From the NCBI GenBank assembly GCA_946408305.1, contig CAMJRQ010000005.1, forward strand, positions 1 through 13,130: a DNA stretch of 13,130 nt, in the 5' to 3' direction. Both the position numbers and the translations under genes were made by a program. Below the pieces are notes generated by a model. That model made no database searches and had not been told where the DNA came from. It saw only the letters and a list, made by a program, of their open reading frames with translations. Source of the DNA: an uncultured Prevotellaceae bacterium (GTDB lineage Bacteria > Bacteroidota > Bacteroidia > Bacteroidales > Bacteroidaceae). Below are positions 1 through 7,472 of this stretch, piece by piece (positions within the stretch are counted from its first letter, which is position 1; each line of letters starts with the position of its first letter).

Positions 1-516
1 TATGTGGAGTGGGGAAGACAGTGTGGCATAGAGGTGGTCATGGCCGAGCCGCTCCCGGAGGAGAAGGTGAGCAGCAGCCTCATCCGCAGAGAGCTGGAGA
101 AGGGAAATTTGGCGTCGGCGATACGCATGCTGGGCCACCCTTACTGGCTCAGTGGCAAGGTGATAGGCGGTCATCAAGTGGGGCGTAGACTGGGTTTCCC
201 GACGGCGAACATCGCTGTGGCGGACGAGAAATTGCTGCCCGCCTGCGGCGTGTATGCCGCACGGACGCAGTTGCCCGACGGAACGACGTATAAGAGCGTG
301 CTGAACATCGGCGCGCGCCCGACGCTGCACAACGGCGACGACGTCTCGGTGGAAGCGCATTTGCTCGATTTCATCGGAGATTTGTATGCCCGTGAGCTGC
401 GCGTGGAGGTGGTGGAAAGGCTGCGCGAAGAGCGCGTTTTCGGCGACACGGAGGTGCTGGGCAGACAGATAGCTGAGGACTGCGCGGCGGCGAGAGAAAT
501 TCTGGATGCGAGATGA
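1..516 (+). CDS. ribF: Riboflavin kinase / FAD synthetase, C-terminal part (left end cut off)
   Basis: RibF phosphorylates riboflavin to FMN and adenylates FMN to FAD in the cytoplasm. Only about the last 171 codons are present; the frame is open to the first base, so the true start lies outside the window. The family is usually a little over 300 residues, so most of the N-terminal adenylyltransferase domain is missing; its end is visible as VSSSLIRREL, matching the conserved S-S/T-x-I-R motif. The flavokinase domain follows, with GHQVGRRLGFPTANI (the G-R-x-L-G-F-P-T-A-N signature), SVLNIGARPT, and the VEAHLLDF segment with the presumed catalytic glutamate. The stop (TGA, 514-516) overlaps the ATG of the next gene, which implies translational coupling. 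Composition matches its neighbours. The family call is very secure. Confidence 0.96.
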   Translation, partial: YVEWGRQCGIEVVMAEPLPEEKVSSSLIRRELEKGNLASAIRMLGHPYWLSGKVIGGHQVGRRLGFPTANIAVADEKLLPACGVYAARTQLPDGTTYKSVLNIGARPTLHNGDDVSVEAHLLDFIGDLYARELRVEVVERLREERVFGDTEVLGRQIAEDCAAAREILDAR

Positions 517-1700
517 CGGACGATGCTTTCATCGAACTGCACCGGCATGACGACGTGCGCTCGCTGGCGCTGCAGAAGGCGCCCGAAGGTGTCGACCTGA
601 AGCATTGCCTGCAGCAGATTGAGGGCTGGCAGTTGGCAGCGCACAAGATTCCCCGATGGGCAACGACACCGGGCATCCTTTTCCCGCCCCGACTGTCGCT
701 GGAACAGTGCAGCAGCGAGGCCACGGCGCAGTATAAAACGACAATTGCCAAGCGGCTCATTCCCGAGGCCGAACGAACAAAAATGGCCGATTTCACCGGC
801 GGAATGGGCGTAGATTTCAGTTTTCTGTCAGTTTTCTTCGGGCAGACGACGTACCTTGAACGCGATGCGCACCTCTGCTCGCTGGCCCGACACAACCTGC
901 CTCTGCTGGGATTGCCCGAGGCGAGGATTCTCAGCGGCGAGATTGACGCCGATTCCCCCTTACTGAACGAACATTACTCGCTGATTTTCCTGGACCCCGC
1001 ACGGCGCGACAGTCACGGCCGCAAGACGGTGATGATTGAGGATTGCACGCCCGACGTGACCCAGCTGAACGACAGGCTGTTAGGCTCTGCTGCGGTGGTC
1101 ATGCTGAAGTTCTCCCCCATGCTGGACATCACGTCGGCGCTGCGCTCGCTCCGGGAGGTGAGGGAGGTGCACACGGTGAGCGTGAAAAACGAGTGCAAGG
1201 AGCTGCTCCTGGTGATGAGCCGCGGCGAGGGGGTGACCTATCACTGCGTGAATCTCGGCTCGGCTGACCCCGACTTTATTCTGAGCGACGAGGAGCTGAA
1301 AAATTCAAAAATCGCCCATTTCATCGAGGAATTACCCTCGGAAGGCTACCTTTTCGAGCCCAACGCGAGCATCCTGAAGGCGGGGGTTCAGGATGCGCTC
1401 TGCGGCCGTTTCCCGCTGGCGAAGCTCCACCCGCACAGCCATCTTTTCTTTAGTCCCGAACCGCAGCCGCAGTTCCCGGGCCGCAGTTTCCGCATCGCGG
1501 GGTGGAGCGACTTTGGCAAGAAGGGCCTGAAGCGCCTGCTCGCGGGCGTCGGGCAAGCCAACCTGACGCTGCGCAACTTCCCCTCGACCACCGCCGAGCT
1601 CAGGCGCCGCCTCGCGCTCGCCGAGGGTGGCGACACGTACCTCTTCGCCACGACCGACGGCCGGGGCAGGCACATCCTGGTGCGCTGCGAGCGCGTTTGA
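513..1700 (+). CDS. THUMP-like domain class I SAM-dependent methyltransferase
   Basis: This is a 395-residue protein whose ATG overlaps the ribF stop as ATGA (513-516), so the two are probably co-translated. A Rossmann methyltransferase core is visible: motif I DFTGGMGVD at residues 93-101 binds S-adenosylmethionine, and FLDPARRD near 159-166 sits where motif IV (the D/N-P-P-x type catalytic loop) is expected. The C-terminal part, including YLFEPNASILKAG and the last ~80 residues, resembles the THUMP-like domain found in this Bacteroidetes family. The combination suggests methylation of a structured RNA, but the substrate is not known to me and cannot be read from sequence. No signal peptide, so cytoplasmic. 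The methyltransferase call is confident; RNA as substrate is inference. Confidence 0.88.
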   Translation: MTDDAFIELHRHDDVRSLALQKAPEGVDLKHCLQQIEGWQLAAHKIPRWATTPGILFPPRLSLEQCSSEATAQYKTTIAKRLIPEAERTKMADFTGGMGVDFSFLSVFFGQTTYLERDAHLCSLARHNLPLLGLPEARILSGEIDADSPLLNEHYSLIFLDPARRDSHGRKTVMIEDCTPDVTQLNDRLLGSAAVVMLKFSPMLDITSALRSLREVREVHTVSVKNECKELLLVMSRGEGVTYHCVNLGSADPDFILSDEELKNSKIAHFIEELPSEGYLFEPNASILKAGVQDALCGRFPLAKLHPHSHLFFSPEPQPQFPGRSFRIAGWSDFGKKGLKRLLAGVGQANLTLRNFPSTTAELRRRLALAEGGDTYLFATTDGRGRHILVRCERV

Positions 1701-1818
1701 CAGTTCGGCTCGGAAATGGCAGACAGCAGCACATTCAATTATTTTTACCCATCGCGTTTCAAGATTTCTTACCATCGAGCCTCCACGAGGCACAGGAGGG
1801 GTGGGCAAAAACGCTTGG

Positions 1819-2110
1819 CAAAAGGGTGGATTTTCTTGATCAAAGGTTGGATTTTGGAGACTTTTACGGAATTGCGAAAAATTAACCACCTGATTATCAG
1901 CGCCTCCAAAATTTGCTCGCCGGTCAGCAAACCGGGGTTCGGAGCAAAACAACGGCATTCTCAGGCAAAGACAACGTGTTGTCTTGGTCAGAGCAACGTG
2001 TTGCGTCGGACAGAACAACGCGTTGCGTCGGGAAAAGTTCATAACCGTTTTGATGCGGATTGCACTTTTCTGCAAACTGGAAATCAAATAATGTCGTGAA
2101 ATGGTCAGGC
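1819..2110 (+). repeat. Dispersed intergenic repeat element, copy A
   Basis: Most of the 468-bp gap between the methyltransferase and the convergent cupin gene is a sequence that recurs, in the same orientation, at 10436-10705. Shared landmarks in order: CAAAAG (1819 / 10436), ACTTTT (1860 / 10476), AACCAC[C/T]TGATTATCAGC (1884 / 10501), ACGGCATTCTC, four 22-bp units, then GCAAA..CTGGAA..AATGTCG. The distance from AACCAC to the first unit is exactly 66 bp in both copies. The outer limits are approximate because similarity fades. I see no convincing gene or rho-independent terminator here. Bases 1701-1818 and 2111-2168 contain nothing I can name. Confidence 0.8.
1950..2037 (+). repeat. Four 22-bp palindromic units in element copy A
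   Basis: The tetranucleotide CAAC starts at 1950, 1972, 1994 and 2016, a strict 22-bp period. The first unit is degenerate (CAACGGCATTC). The others have the palindromic core CAACGTGTTG, CAACGTGTTG and CAACGCGTTG. The second unit extends to a perfect 8-bp arm pair around GT (AAGACAAC / GTTGTCTT, 1968-1985). Spacers are similar within the copy (GGTCAGA, GGACAGA) but differ from those of copy B. Confidence 0.85.
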
Positions 2111-2168
2111 AAAAACCGAGTGGAGTGTAAACTAATCCCAAATCGGCCATTAGAGGTTCCTTATCCCC

Positions 2169-2498
2169 CTACTGCTCGGGCACCACGGCGTAGAAGCAGA
2201 GGTCGTCGGGGCCCGTGTTGCGGAGCGTGTGCTCGGAGCCTTTGGGGCAATAGTGGCAGGTGCCGGGGCCTACGGGCTCCTCGTGGCCATTGACGATGGC
2301 CACGCCGCGGCCCGAGGTGAAGAACATGATTTCGCTCGAGGTGTCGTGGAGGTGCAGGCCGATGGAGGCTCCGGGTTCGAGTCGGGCAGAGAGGATTTTG
2401 TTCTGTCCGTCGTTGAAGATGCAGGCATTCATGGTGCCCTCGCCCCCCTTGAAATGGGGGTAGGCCGAGGGTTGTTCCTTTGTGTAGTCGATGATCAT
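2169..2498 (-). CDS. Small single-domain cupin protein
   Basis: A 109-residue protein that is almost entirely one cupin beta-barrel. Cupin motif 1 is clear in GLHLHDTSSEIMFFTSGRG, giving likely metal ligands H49, H51 and E56; motif 2 in GPGTCHYCPKGSEHTLRNTG gives H90. Four intact ligands suggest it binds a divalent metal. No signal peptide, so probably cytoplasmic. It starts 20 bp after the stop of the upstream AraC-type gene on the same strand, so it is likely the last gene of that operon. Stand-alone cupins of this size include sugar isomerases, dioxygenases and small-molecule sensors; I cannot choose among them. Given the locus, handling or sensing a sugar-derived ligand is plausible inference. 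Confidence 0.87.
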   Translation of the reverse strand: MIIDYTKEQPSAYPHFKGGEGTMNACIFNDGQNKILSARLEPGASIGLHLHDTSSEIMFFTSGRGVAIVNGHEEPVGPGTCHYCPKGSEHTLRNTGPDDLCFYAVVPEQ

Positions 2499-2518
2499 GA
2501 GGATGGGTGTGTGGTGGG

Positions 2519-3406
2519 TTAATCAATTAGTTTGGCGCGATATTCCTGGGGTGTGAAGCCCAGGTTCTTGCGGAAGAGGCGTATGAAATAGGACGTGTCG
2601 GCGAATCCCACGGCGCGGGCCACCTCGTTGACGTTCAGCTCGGTGCCGAGGAGCATGGTCTGGGCCTTCTGAATCTTCTTCTGGAGGATGTATTGGAGGG
2701 GCGTCTGCCCGAGGGTGTCGCGGAAGGTGCGGATGAGATAAGACTTCGTGAGGCATGCGCGGTCGGCCAGCGACTGGATGCTGATGGTCTCGGTGAGGTG
2801 CTCCTGGATGTAGCCTACGAGTTGTGCGATGCGCGGGTCGGTGACCTCGATGCGCGGTCGTCCGCTTTTCATGAAGAAGCTGAAGACGATGGCGATGAGC
2901 CCGAGCAGCTGCATGCGCTCGTGGAGCTGGAGGTTGCAGTATTGCTGGACGTACTGGTGATAAGCCCTGTGGTTCTTGAAGGCGTTCGTGTCGTGGGGCG
3001 GGAGGCTCAGCTGGGGGAACGTGCGGCAGTAGGTCTCGAGGAGCGCGTCGATGGATTCGTTGGCCTGCACCTCGGTGGGGAACTCGTAGAGGTCGAAGAT
3101 GTCGGTCTGGCGGTGGATGCGCTGGAAGACGTAGAGATAGAAGGCGCTGAAGCCCGGCTCGCACTCGTAGGCATGCGAGACGTAGTTGGGAATCAGATAG
3201 AGATTGCCGGGTCGGGCCTCGATGTCGCCCTGCGGCAGATGGAAGACGGCGCGGCCGCTGCGCACGAAGAAGATGCGTGCGAAGGGCGAGGAAATGTCGG
3301 TGTTGAGCGAGCGGTGGTCCTGCACCTCGTATCCGATGTTCGTCACCAGGAAGTCGGTGGCGGCGAGCTGTCCGGTCAGGAAGACCGATGACCATTTGTC
3401 CGTCAT
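2519..3406 (-). CDS. AraC-family transcriptional regulator (second of pair)
   Basis: A 295-residue regulator. The N-terminal half has a cupin-like AraC sensor fold (IFFVRSGRAVFHLPQGDIEARPGNLYLIPNYVSHAY, about residues 45-80). The C-terminal ~100 residues are a double helix-turn-helix: ISIQSLADRACLTKSYLIRTFRDTLGQTPLQYI (209-240) and NVNEVARAVGFADTSYFIRLFRKNLGFTPQEYR (258-290), with the signature GF-x-D-x-S-Y-F-x-R-x-F-[KR]. The frame stays open upstream to 4123, but that extension lies inside the preceding gene in another frame and does not resemble AraC; the ATG at 3404-3406, which overlaps the upstream stop as ATGA, is the sensible start. It is co-translated with its AraC neighbour. Ligand unknown. 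Confidence 0.94.
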   Translation of the reverse strand: MTDKWSSVFLTGQLAATDFLVTNIGYEVQDHRSLNTDISSPFARIFFVRSGRAVFHLPQGDIEARPGNLYLIPNYVSHAYECEPGFSAFYLYVFQRIHRQTDIFDLYEFPTEVQANESIDALLETYCRTFPQLSLPPHDTNAFKNHRAYHQYVQQYCNLQLHERMQLLGLIAIVFSFFMKSGRPRIEVTDPRIAQLVGYIQEHLTETISIQSLADRACLTKSYLIRTFRDTLGQTPLQYILQKKIQKAQTMLLGTELNVNEVARAVGFADTSYFIRLFRKNLGFTPQEYRAKLID

Positions 3407-4320
3407 TCCTTGGAGTGTTTTTCCCAGCCTTCGGGCCTCGGCGGGTTCATCTCGACGCGGCGGCGGAACTTGTTGGGCGTGATGCCGTAGTAGCGATGGA
3501 AGAGTTGGCTGAAATAGGTGGCGGTGTCGAAGCCCATCTCGAAGGCAATCTCCTTGCACGAGCGGTTGCTCATGAGGAGCATCTCCTTGCTCTGGGCGAG
3601 CTTCAGGCGAATGAAATAGTTGCCCGGCGCGAAGCCCGTGTAGGCCCTGAACTCCTTGCGGAACTTGGAGTAGCCCATTCCCACGGCCTGGGCCACATCC
3701 TCCATGGCCAGCACCTCGCGTGCGTGCTCGTTCATATATCGCTTGGCCTTGTTGAGTCGGTTCAGGATGTCGTCGTCGAGATTCTCGGGCCGCCGGCTGT
3801 GGGCGTAGACCGTGCTGAGAATCATGTTCACGTATCCGGCCAGCAGTTGCTGATAGGCGGGCGGCTGGTTCTGCGCTATGTCGCAGGCGCGGCGGAAGAG
3901 CTCCCATAGCAAATCCTGCACTCCGAGGTGGAAAACGGGCGTCTCGGGGGTGAAGAAACGGTGCTTCAGGAGATGGTCGGCAGCGGGCCCCGAGAAACCA
4001 ATCCAGGCCTCGGTCCACCCCGTCTCGGGTGACGGGGCATAGCTGTGCCATTCGCCGGGAAAGAGCAGCAGGAAGTCGCCCTCGCGGATTTCCGTCCGCT
4101 TGCAGTGGGCCGACTCGAACCATCCGCGGCCCCGCACGATGTGGACAATCTGATATTCGTCGAAGACGCGCCCCCGCCGCGGGTCGAAGAGATATCGGCT
4201 GGGGTGGTCGCCGCAGGGATAAGGCACATGGGCCGCATGGTCAAAGATGCCCACCGTGGTGGCCACGATGCCCCAGTCGCTGTCGGTCTGCTGCGGAATC
4301 AGATAATTGATGCTCGCCAT
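3403..4320 (-). CDS. AraC-family transcriptional regulator (first of pair, divergent to the hydrolase)
   Basis: A 305-residue regulator with the same architecture as its downstream neighbour but clearly different in sequence. The N-terminal cupin-like sensor covers roughly 55-110 (QIVHIVRGRGWFES, REGDFLLLFPGEWHSYAP). The C-terminal double helix-turn-helix covers about 200-290: LAMEDVAQAVGMGYSKFRKEF and CKEIAFEMGFDTATYFSQLFHRYYGITPNKFRR, matching the AraC consensus. It is transcribed away from the glycoside hydrolase gene across a 191-bp shared control region, the usual arrangement for a local sugar-responsive activator. Its last codons overlap the next regulator by ATGA. The target is inferred to be the divergent promoter and possibly its own. 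Confidence 0.95.
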   Translation of the reverse strand: MASINYLIPQQTDSDWGIVATTVGIFDHAAHVPYPCGDHPSRYLFDPRRGRVFDEYQIVHIVRGRGWFESAHCKRTEIREGDFLLLFPGEWHSYAPSPETGWTEAWIGFSGPAADHLLKHRFFTPETPVFHLGVQDLLWELFRRACDIAQNQPPAYQQLLAGYVNMILSTVYAHSRRPENLDDDILNRLNKAKRYMNEHAREVLAMEDVAQAVGMGYSKFRKEFRAYTGFAPGNYFIRLKLAQSKEMLLMSNRSCKEIAFEMGFDTATYFSQLFHRYYGITPNKFRRRVEMNPPRPEGWEKHSKE

Positions 4321-4343
4321 GGCAATTAGCTTGGTTATCGCTG

Positions 4344-4351
4344 CAAATATA
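4344..4351 (-). promoter_or_regulatory. Bacteroidetes -7 box for the AraC/cupin operon
   Basis: Read on the minus strand the sequence is TATATTTG, a full match to TAnnTTTG, located 24 bp before the ATG of the first AraC gene. I see no clear -33 TTG at the usual distance, so the promoter may be weak or need an activator. Confidence 0.55.
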
Positions 4352-4401
4352 TACCTTTTTCTTTACACGCTCGCAGGCGAGGGAGAAAAAATTTCCATTA
4401 G

Positions 4402-4429
4402 ATGTCAAAAAACAACATTCTTATGTCAA
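4402..4429 (+). promoter_or_regulatory. Candidate AraC operator: direct repeat of ATGTCAA, 21 bp apart
   Basis: ATGTCAA occurs at 4402-4408 and again at 4423-4429; each is preceded by CATT two or three bases upstream. The 21-bp spacing is two helical turns, the geometry known for AraC-family half-sites. The downstream copy ends nine bases before the -33 element of the hydrolase promoter, the expected position for an activator touching RNA polymerase. A small inverted repeat, CTCGC-AG-GCGAG, lies just upstream at 4370-4381. Function is inferred from geometry. Confidence 0.5.
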
Positions 4430-4438
4430 TTCCTGTAT

Positions 4439-4468
4439 TTTGCGGGAACCAAATAAAGTGTATCTTTG
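4439..4468 (+). promoter_or_regulatory. Promoter of the glycoside hydrolase gene
   Basis: TTTG at 4439-4442 fits the Bacteroidetes -33 element and TATCTTTG at 4461-4468 is an exact TAnnTTTG -7 box, with 18 bp between them. Transcription should begin near 4475, leaving a leader of roughly 35-40 nt. This excludes the in-frame TTG at 4440 as a start codon, since it is part of the promoter. Confidence 0.75.
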
Positions 4469-4511
4469 CACAGAAAAAAATGATATCAGACACCTAAAAA
4501 CAGGAAAAAAC

Positions 4512-7421
4512 ATGCGACAGATTATGAGAACCCTCCGCAGCCTCGCCCTCCTCGGCGCGCTCTTCGCCCACATGGTGTCGGCCAATGCGCAGACCACCTA
4601 CACGACGATGGACTTCAGCCAGCCCGAGATGCAGTGGCGCCCCATCCCCCTCTGGTTCTGGAACAACACGACCATCAATGGCGACCAGCTGGAGCAGCAG
4701 CTCGAGCAGATGGTCGAGACCGACTACTACGGCGGCTGTGCCATCCTGCCCTTCGGCTCCGGCTTCAGCCCCGGCTATCTCTCGCCAGACTATTTCACGC
4801 TCTACGGCCGCGCCGTGGAGAAGGCCCGCTCGCTGGGTGCCCACATGTCGATCTACGACGAATATGGCTTCCCCAGCGGCTCGATGGGAGCCATCAACGG
4901 TTCGGGAGTGACCACGTTCAAGAACAACCACCCCGAATCGACCATCAAGCGTATCGACAAGAGCGAGTTCTCGGTGACCGGGCCCAAGGAAGTCTCGCGC
5001 CAGCTCACGCTCAACGGCAAGCTGATGAGTCTGGTGGCCTGGAACCGCACGACGAACGAAATCCTGAACCTGCGCGAATTCCTCTCTTCCAGCAACAAAC
5101 TGGAATGGACGGCCTCCGAGGGACGCTGGACCGTCATCCAGTTCCAGTGCGTCACCGACGGCGACCCCAACGTGGACTACCTCTCGCCCGAGGCCGTCAA
5201 GCTCTTCATCCAGGACACCCACGAGGCCTACCTCGCCCACTTCCCCTCGGCTTTCGGCGAGACGGTGGTCTCCACCTTCTTCGACGAGCCCACCATGTAT
5301 CGTGCCCAGGGCCGCATGTGGACCAACGACTTCAACGAGAAGTTCCAGGCCCTCCACGGTTTCTCGCCCGAGACGCTCTATCCCGCCCTCTGGTATAACA
5401 TCGGCCCCGGCACCGCCGCCGCCCGCAACCTGCTCTTCTCCATGCGGAGCGAGCTCTACGCCAGCGGCTTCATGGGCACCATCGGCCAGTGGGCCGACGA
5501 GCACGGCATTCTGGCCACCGGACATCAGGACCAGGAGGAGATTCCGAACCCCACGAGCGTGGCCGGCGACCTGATGAAGGTGGGCAAGTATCTCTCCATG
5601 CCCGGCATCGACAAGATAGGCGGCGGACGGCCCACGGAGGACTACTACAAGGTGGTCTCCTCCTCGGCCCAGAACTGGGACAAGGACTACGTCATGTCTG
5701 AGACTTACGGCGCCATGGGCAACATTCCCTTCGAGACGCTCTATCAGGTGGCCATCGAGCAATACACGAAAGGCATCAACCACCTCATCCCCCACGCCGT
5801 GTGGTACAACACGGGGAGCGTCACCTTCCTGCCCGAACTCTCGTGGCGCAACCCCATCTACAGTGCCCAGCTGCCTCGCTTCAACCGTTTCCTCTCCCGC
5901 CTGAACTACATGCTGGCCCGCCCGGGGCGCCACGTGGCAGACGTGGCCATGCTCTATCCCATCCAGACGCAGTATGCCGGACACTATCTCGACGGCACGA
6001 AGGGCTACTACGAGGGCGGCGTCGATGTGCCCAACACGGACTATCCCGCCGTGTCGCACCGCCTGACGGACGACCTGGGCGTGGACTTCACCTATCTCCA
6101 TCCCGAGGTGCTTGACGACCGATGCACCGTCGCCGACGGCAAGCTCAGGATGAACAACGAGACCAACTGGGAGGAGTTCTCCACCCTCATCCTGCCGGGC
6201 GTGAAGACCATCTCGCTGGCCAACCTGCAGAAGATTGAGCAGGCCTGGCAGGCCGGTGTGACCGTCATCTTCACCACCCAGAAGCCCTCCGAGGCAGCCG
6301 ACAGAGGCGGCGACAACGCTCAGATACAAGCCATCGTGGAACGCATGCTCGCCGGCGAGGAAGGTTGCGGCAAGGCCGTCTTCGTGGCCTCGCCCACGGC
6401 CGAGAACCTGCGCCAGGCTCTCCAGCAGAGCCCCGCCGTGGCCGACGTGGCCTTCTCCTCCGACATGCAGCCGCTGAACTATCTCCACAAGGTCATCGAC
6501 GGCCGCGACGTCTATTACTTCGGCAACATCGACGCCGTCGCAAGCCACGGCACCGTCACCCTGCGCACTCCGCTGGAACAGGCCTGGCTGCTGAATCCAC
6601 ACACGGGCGAGACCATGCCCGCCGAGCTCATCACCACCGACGACGGCCACCAGCAGCTGCAGCTCAGCCTGCGCCCCAACCAGAGCATCTTCCTCGTCGA
6701 CAACGCACTGCTTGCCCAGAACGGCTCGCAGCCCGAGGAAATGGAGGAGGTACACTCCTACACCATCGAGCTCAAGGCCATCATCGAGAAGCTCTCGGCC
6801 AGCCTCTGCTTCAGCGCCACCGACGAGCAGAACTTCTACATGTGGCAGTTCAACGTGTCCGATCCCCAGAAGCCCCGTCTGCGCCCCCATCGCTGGGCGG
6901 GCGGCGGTGCATCGGTGTTGGCCGAGGTAGACCTGCCCACCGAACGCGAGCGGCGCATCGTGCGCAACAAGGAATTCACCATCCGCCTCGAGGTGGAGGA
7001 CGAGCAGTACGTGAAGACCTACATCAACGACGAGCTGGTCGACGAGCGCAGCGGCACGTTCCCCTACGGAAAGATTGGCTTCCGCCAGGCCCACGACGAC
7101 ACGTATTCCTCGGAGGAGACGGCTCGCTTCGACGACCTGCGCATCACCTACGACGGGCGTGTCATCTACGACCAAGACTTCGCCACGGCCGTGAACCCCT
7201 TCACCGCCGGCAACATTCTGAGCGGCTGGCTGCGCGTGCAGGGCAACATGTCGCGCGACATCTATGCCTGGATAAAGGAGCTGCCCGACGGCATCGAATC
7301 CGTCACCGTGCCCTTTCGTGCGCCGGACGACCGCGTCTGGAGCCTCTCGGGAATGCCGTTCTCGGGAGCGCCGGGCCGCGAGATCTACATCCGGGGAGGC
7401 CGCAAGTGGCTCGGCCGCTGA
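4512..7421 (+). CDS. Secreted glycoside hydrolase, GH106/alpha-L-rhamnosidase-like, with C-terminal ConA/LamG-like domain
   Basis: A 969-residue exported enzyme. The ATG at 4512 is chosen because it lies downstream of the promoter and opens a signal peptide (MRQIMRTLRSLALLGALFAHMVSANAQ, cleavage near ANA-Q); the ATG at 4524 is an alternative. The TIM-barrel part begins at QWRPIPLWFWNN (~41-52) and includes SIYDEYGFPSG (~113-123), TFFDEP (~255-260) and MSETYGA (~395-401); E259 and E397 are acidic residues worth considering as catalytic. GRHVADVAMLYP is typical of large Bacteroidetes rhamnosidase-like enzymes. From ~747 to ~905 (SYTIELKAII..FYMWQF..LRPHRW) a ConA/laminin-G-like module appears, as seen attached to rhamnosidases. 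The family assignment is tentative: I recognise the general group, not the substrate. No TonB-dependent transporter pair is adjacent. Confidence 0.8.
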   Translation: MRQIMRTLRSLALLGALFAHMVSANAQTTYTTMDFSQPEMQWRPIPLWFWNNTTINGDQLEQQLEQMVETDYYGGCAILPFGSGFSPGYLSPDYFTLYGRAVEKARSLGAHMSIYDEYGFPSGSMGAINGSGVTTFKNNHPESTIKRIDKSEFSVTGPKEVSRQLTLNGKLMSLVAWNRTTNEILNLREFLSSSNKLEWTASEGRWTVIQFQCVTDGDPNVDYLSPEAVKLFIQDTHEAYLAHFPSAFGETVVSTFFDEPTMYRAQGRMWTNDFNEKFQALHGFSPETLYPALWYNIGPGTAAARNLLFSMRSELYASGFMGTIGQWADEHGILATGHQDQEEIPNPTSVAGDLMKVGKYLSMPGIDKIGGGRPTEDYYKVVSSSAQNWDKDYVMSETYGAMGNIPFETLYQVAIEQYTKGINHLIPHAVWYNTGSVTFLPELSWRNPIYSAQLPRFNRFLSRLNYMLARPGRHVADVAMLYPIQTQYAGHYLDGTKGYYEGGVDVPNTDYPAVSHRLTDDLGVDFTYLHPEVLDDRCTVADGKLRMNNETNWEEFSTLILPGVKTISLANLQKIEQAWQAGVTVIFTTQKPSEAADRGGDNAQIQAIVERMLAGEEGCGKAVFVASPTAENLRQALQQSPAVADVAFSSDMQPLNYLHKVIDGRDVYYFGNIDAVASHGTVTLRTPLEQAWLLNPHTGETMPAELITTDDGHQQLQLSLRPNQSIFLVDNALLAQNGSQPEEMEEVHSYTIELKAIIEKLSASLCFSATDEQNFYMWQFNVSDPQKPRLRPHRWAGGGASVLAEVDLPTERERRIVRNKEFTIRLEVEDEQYVKTYINDELVDERSGTFPYGKIGFRQAHDDTYSSEETARFDDLRITYDGRVIYDQDFATAVNPFTAGNILSGWLRVQGNMSRDIYAWIKELPDGIESVTVPFRAPDDRVWSLSGMPFSGAPGREIYIRGGRKWLGR

Positions 7422-7472
7422 GCGCGGGCCGCAGCATCAGTCATTATACAAAGAGGGTGCGTCAGAATTAAG

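Noticed and set aside
1950..2037. CRISPR array
   Set aside because: The 22-bp period is unit to unit with no unique spacers, the core is palindromic, and no cas gene is present.
1332..2150. Minus-strand open frame across the methyltransferase 3' end and element copy A
   Set aside because: It overlaps a solid gene on the other strand, and the repeat part is open on both strands, so coding is not supported.
3407..4123. N-terminal extension of the second AraC protein to 4123
   Set aside because: It is an out-of-frame read of the first AraC gene. The ATGA overlap at 3403-3406 and the 295-residue length fit the family.
4440..4511. N-terminal extension of the hydrolase from a TTG at 4440
   Set aside because: The TTG is part of the -33 element and the -7 box lies inside the extension; the signal peptide begins at the ATG at 4512.
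4494..7175. Very long open frame (893 codons) on the minus strand opposite the hydrolase gene
   Set aside because: Low-complexity, Val/Gly/Leu/His-rich product with no family resemblance. It mirrors the GC-biased third positions of the real gene on the plus strand.
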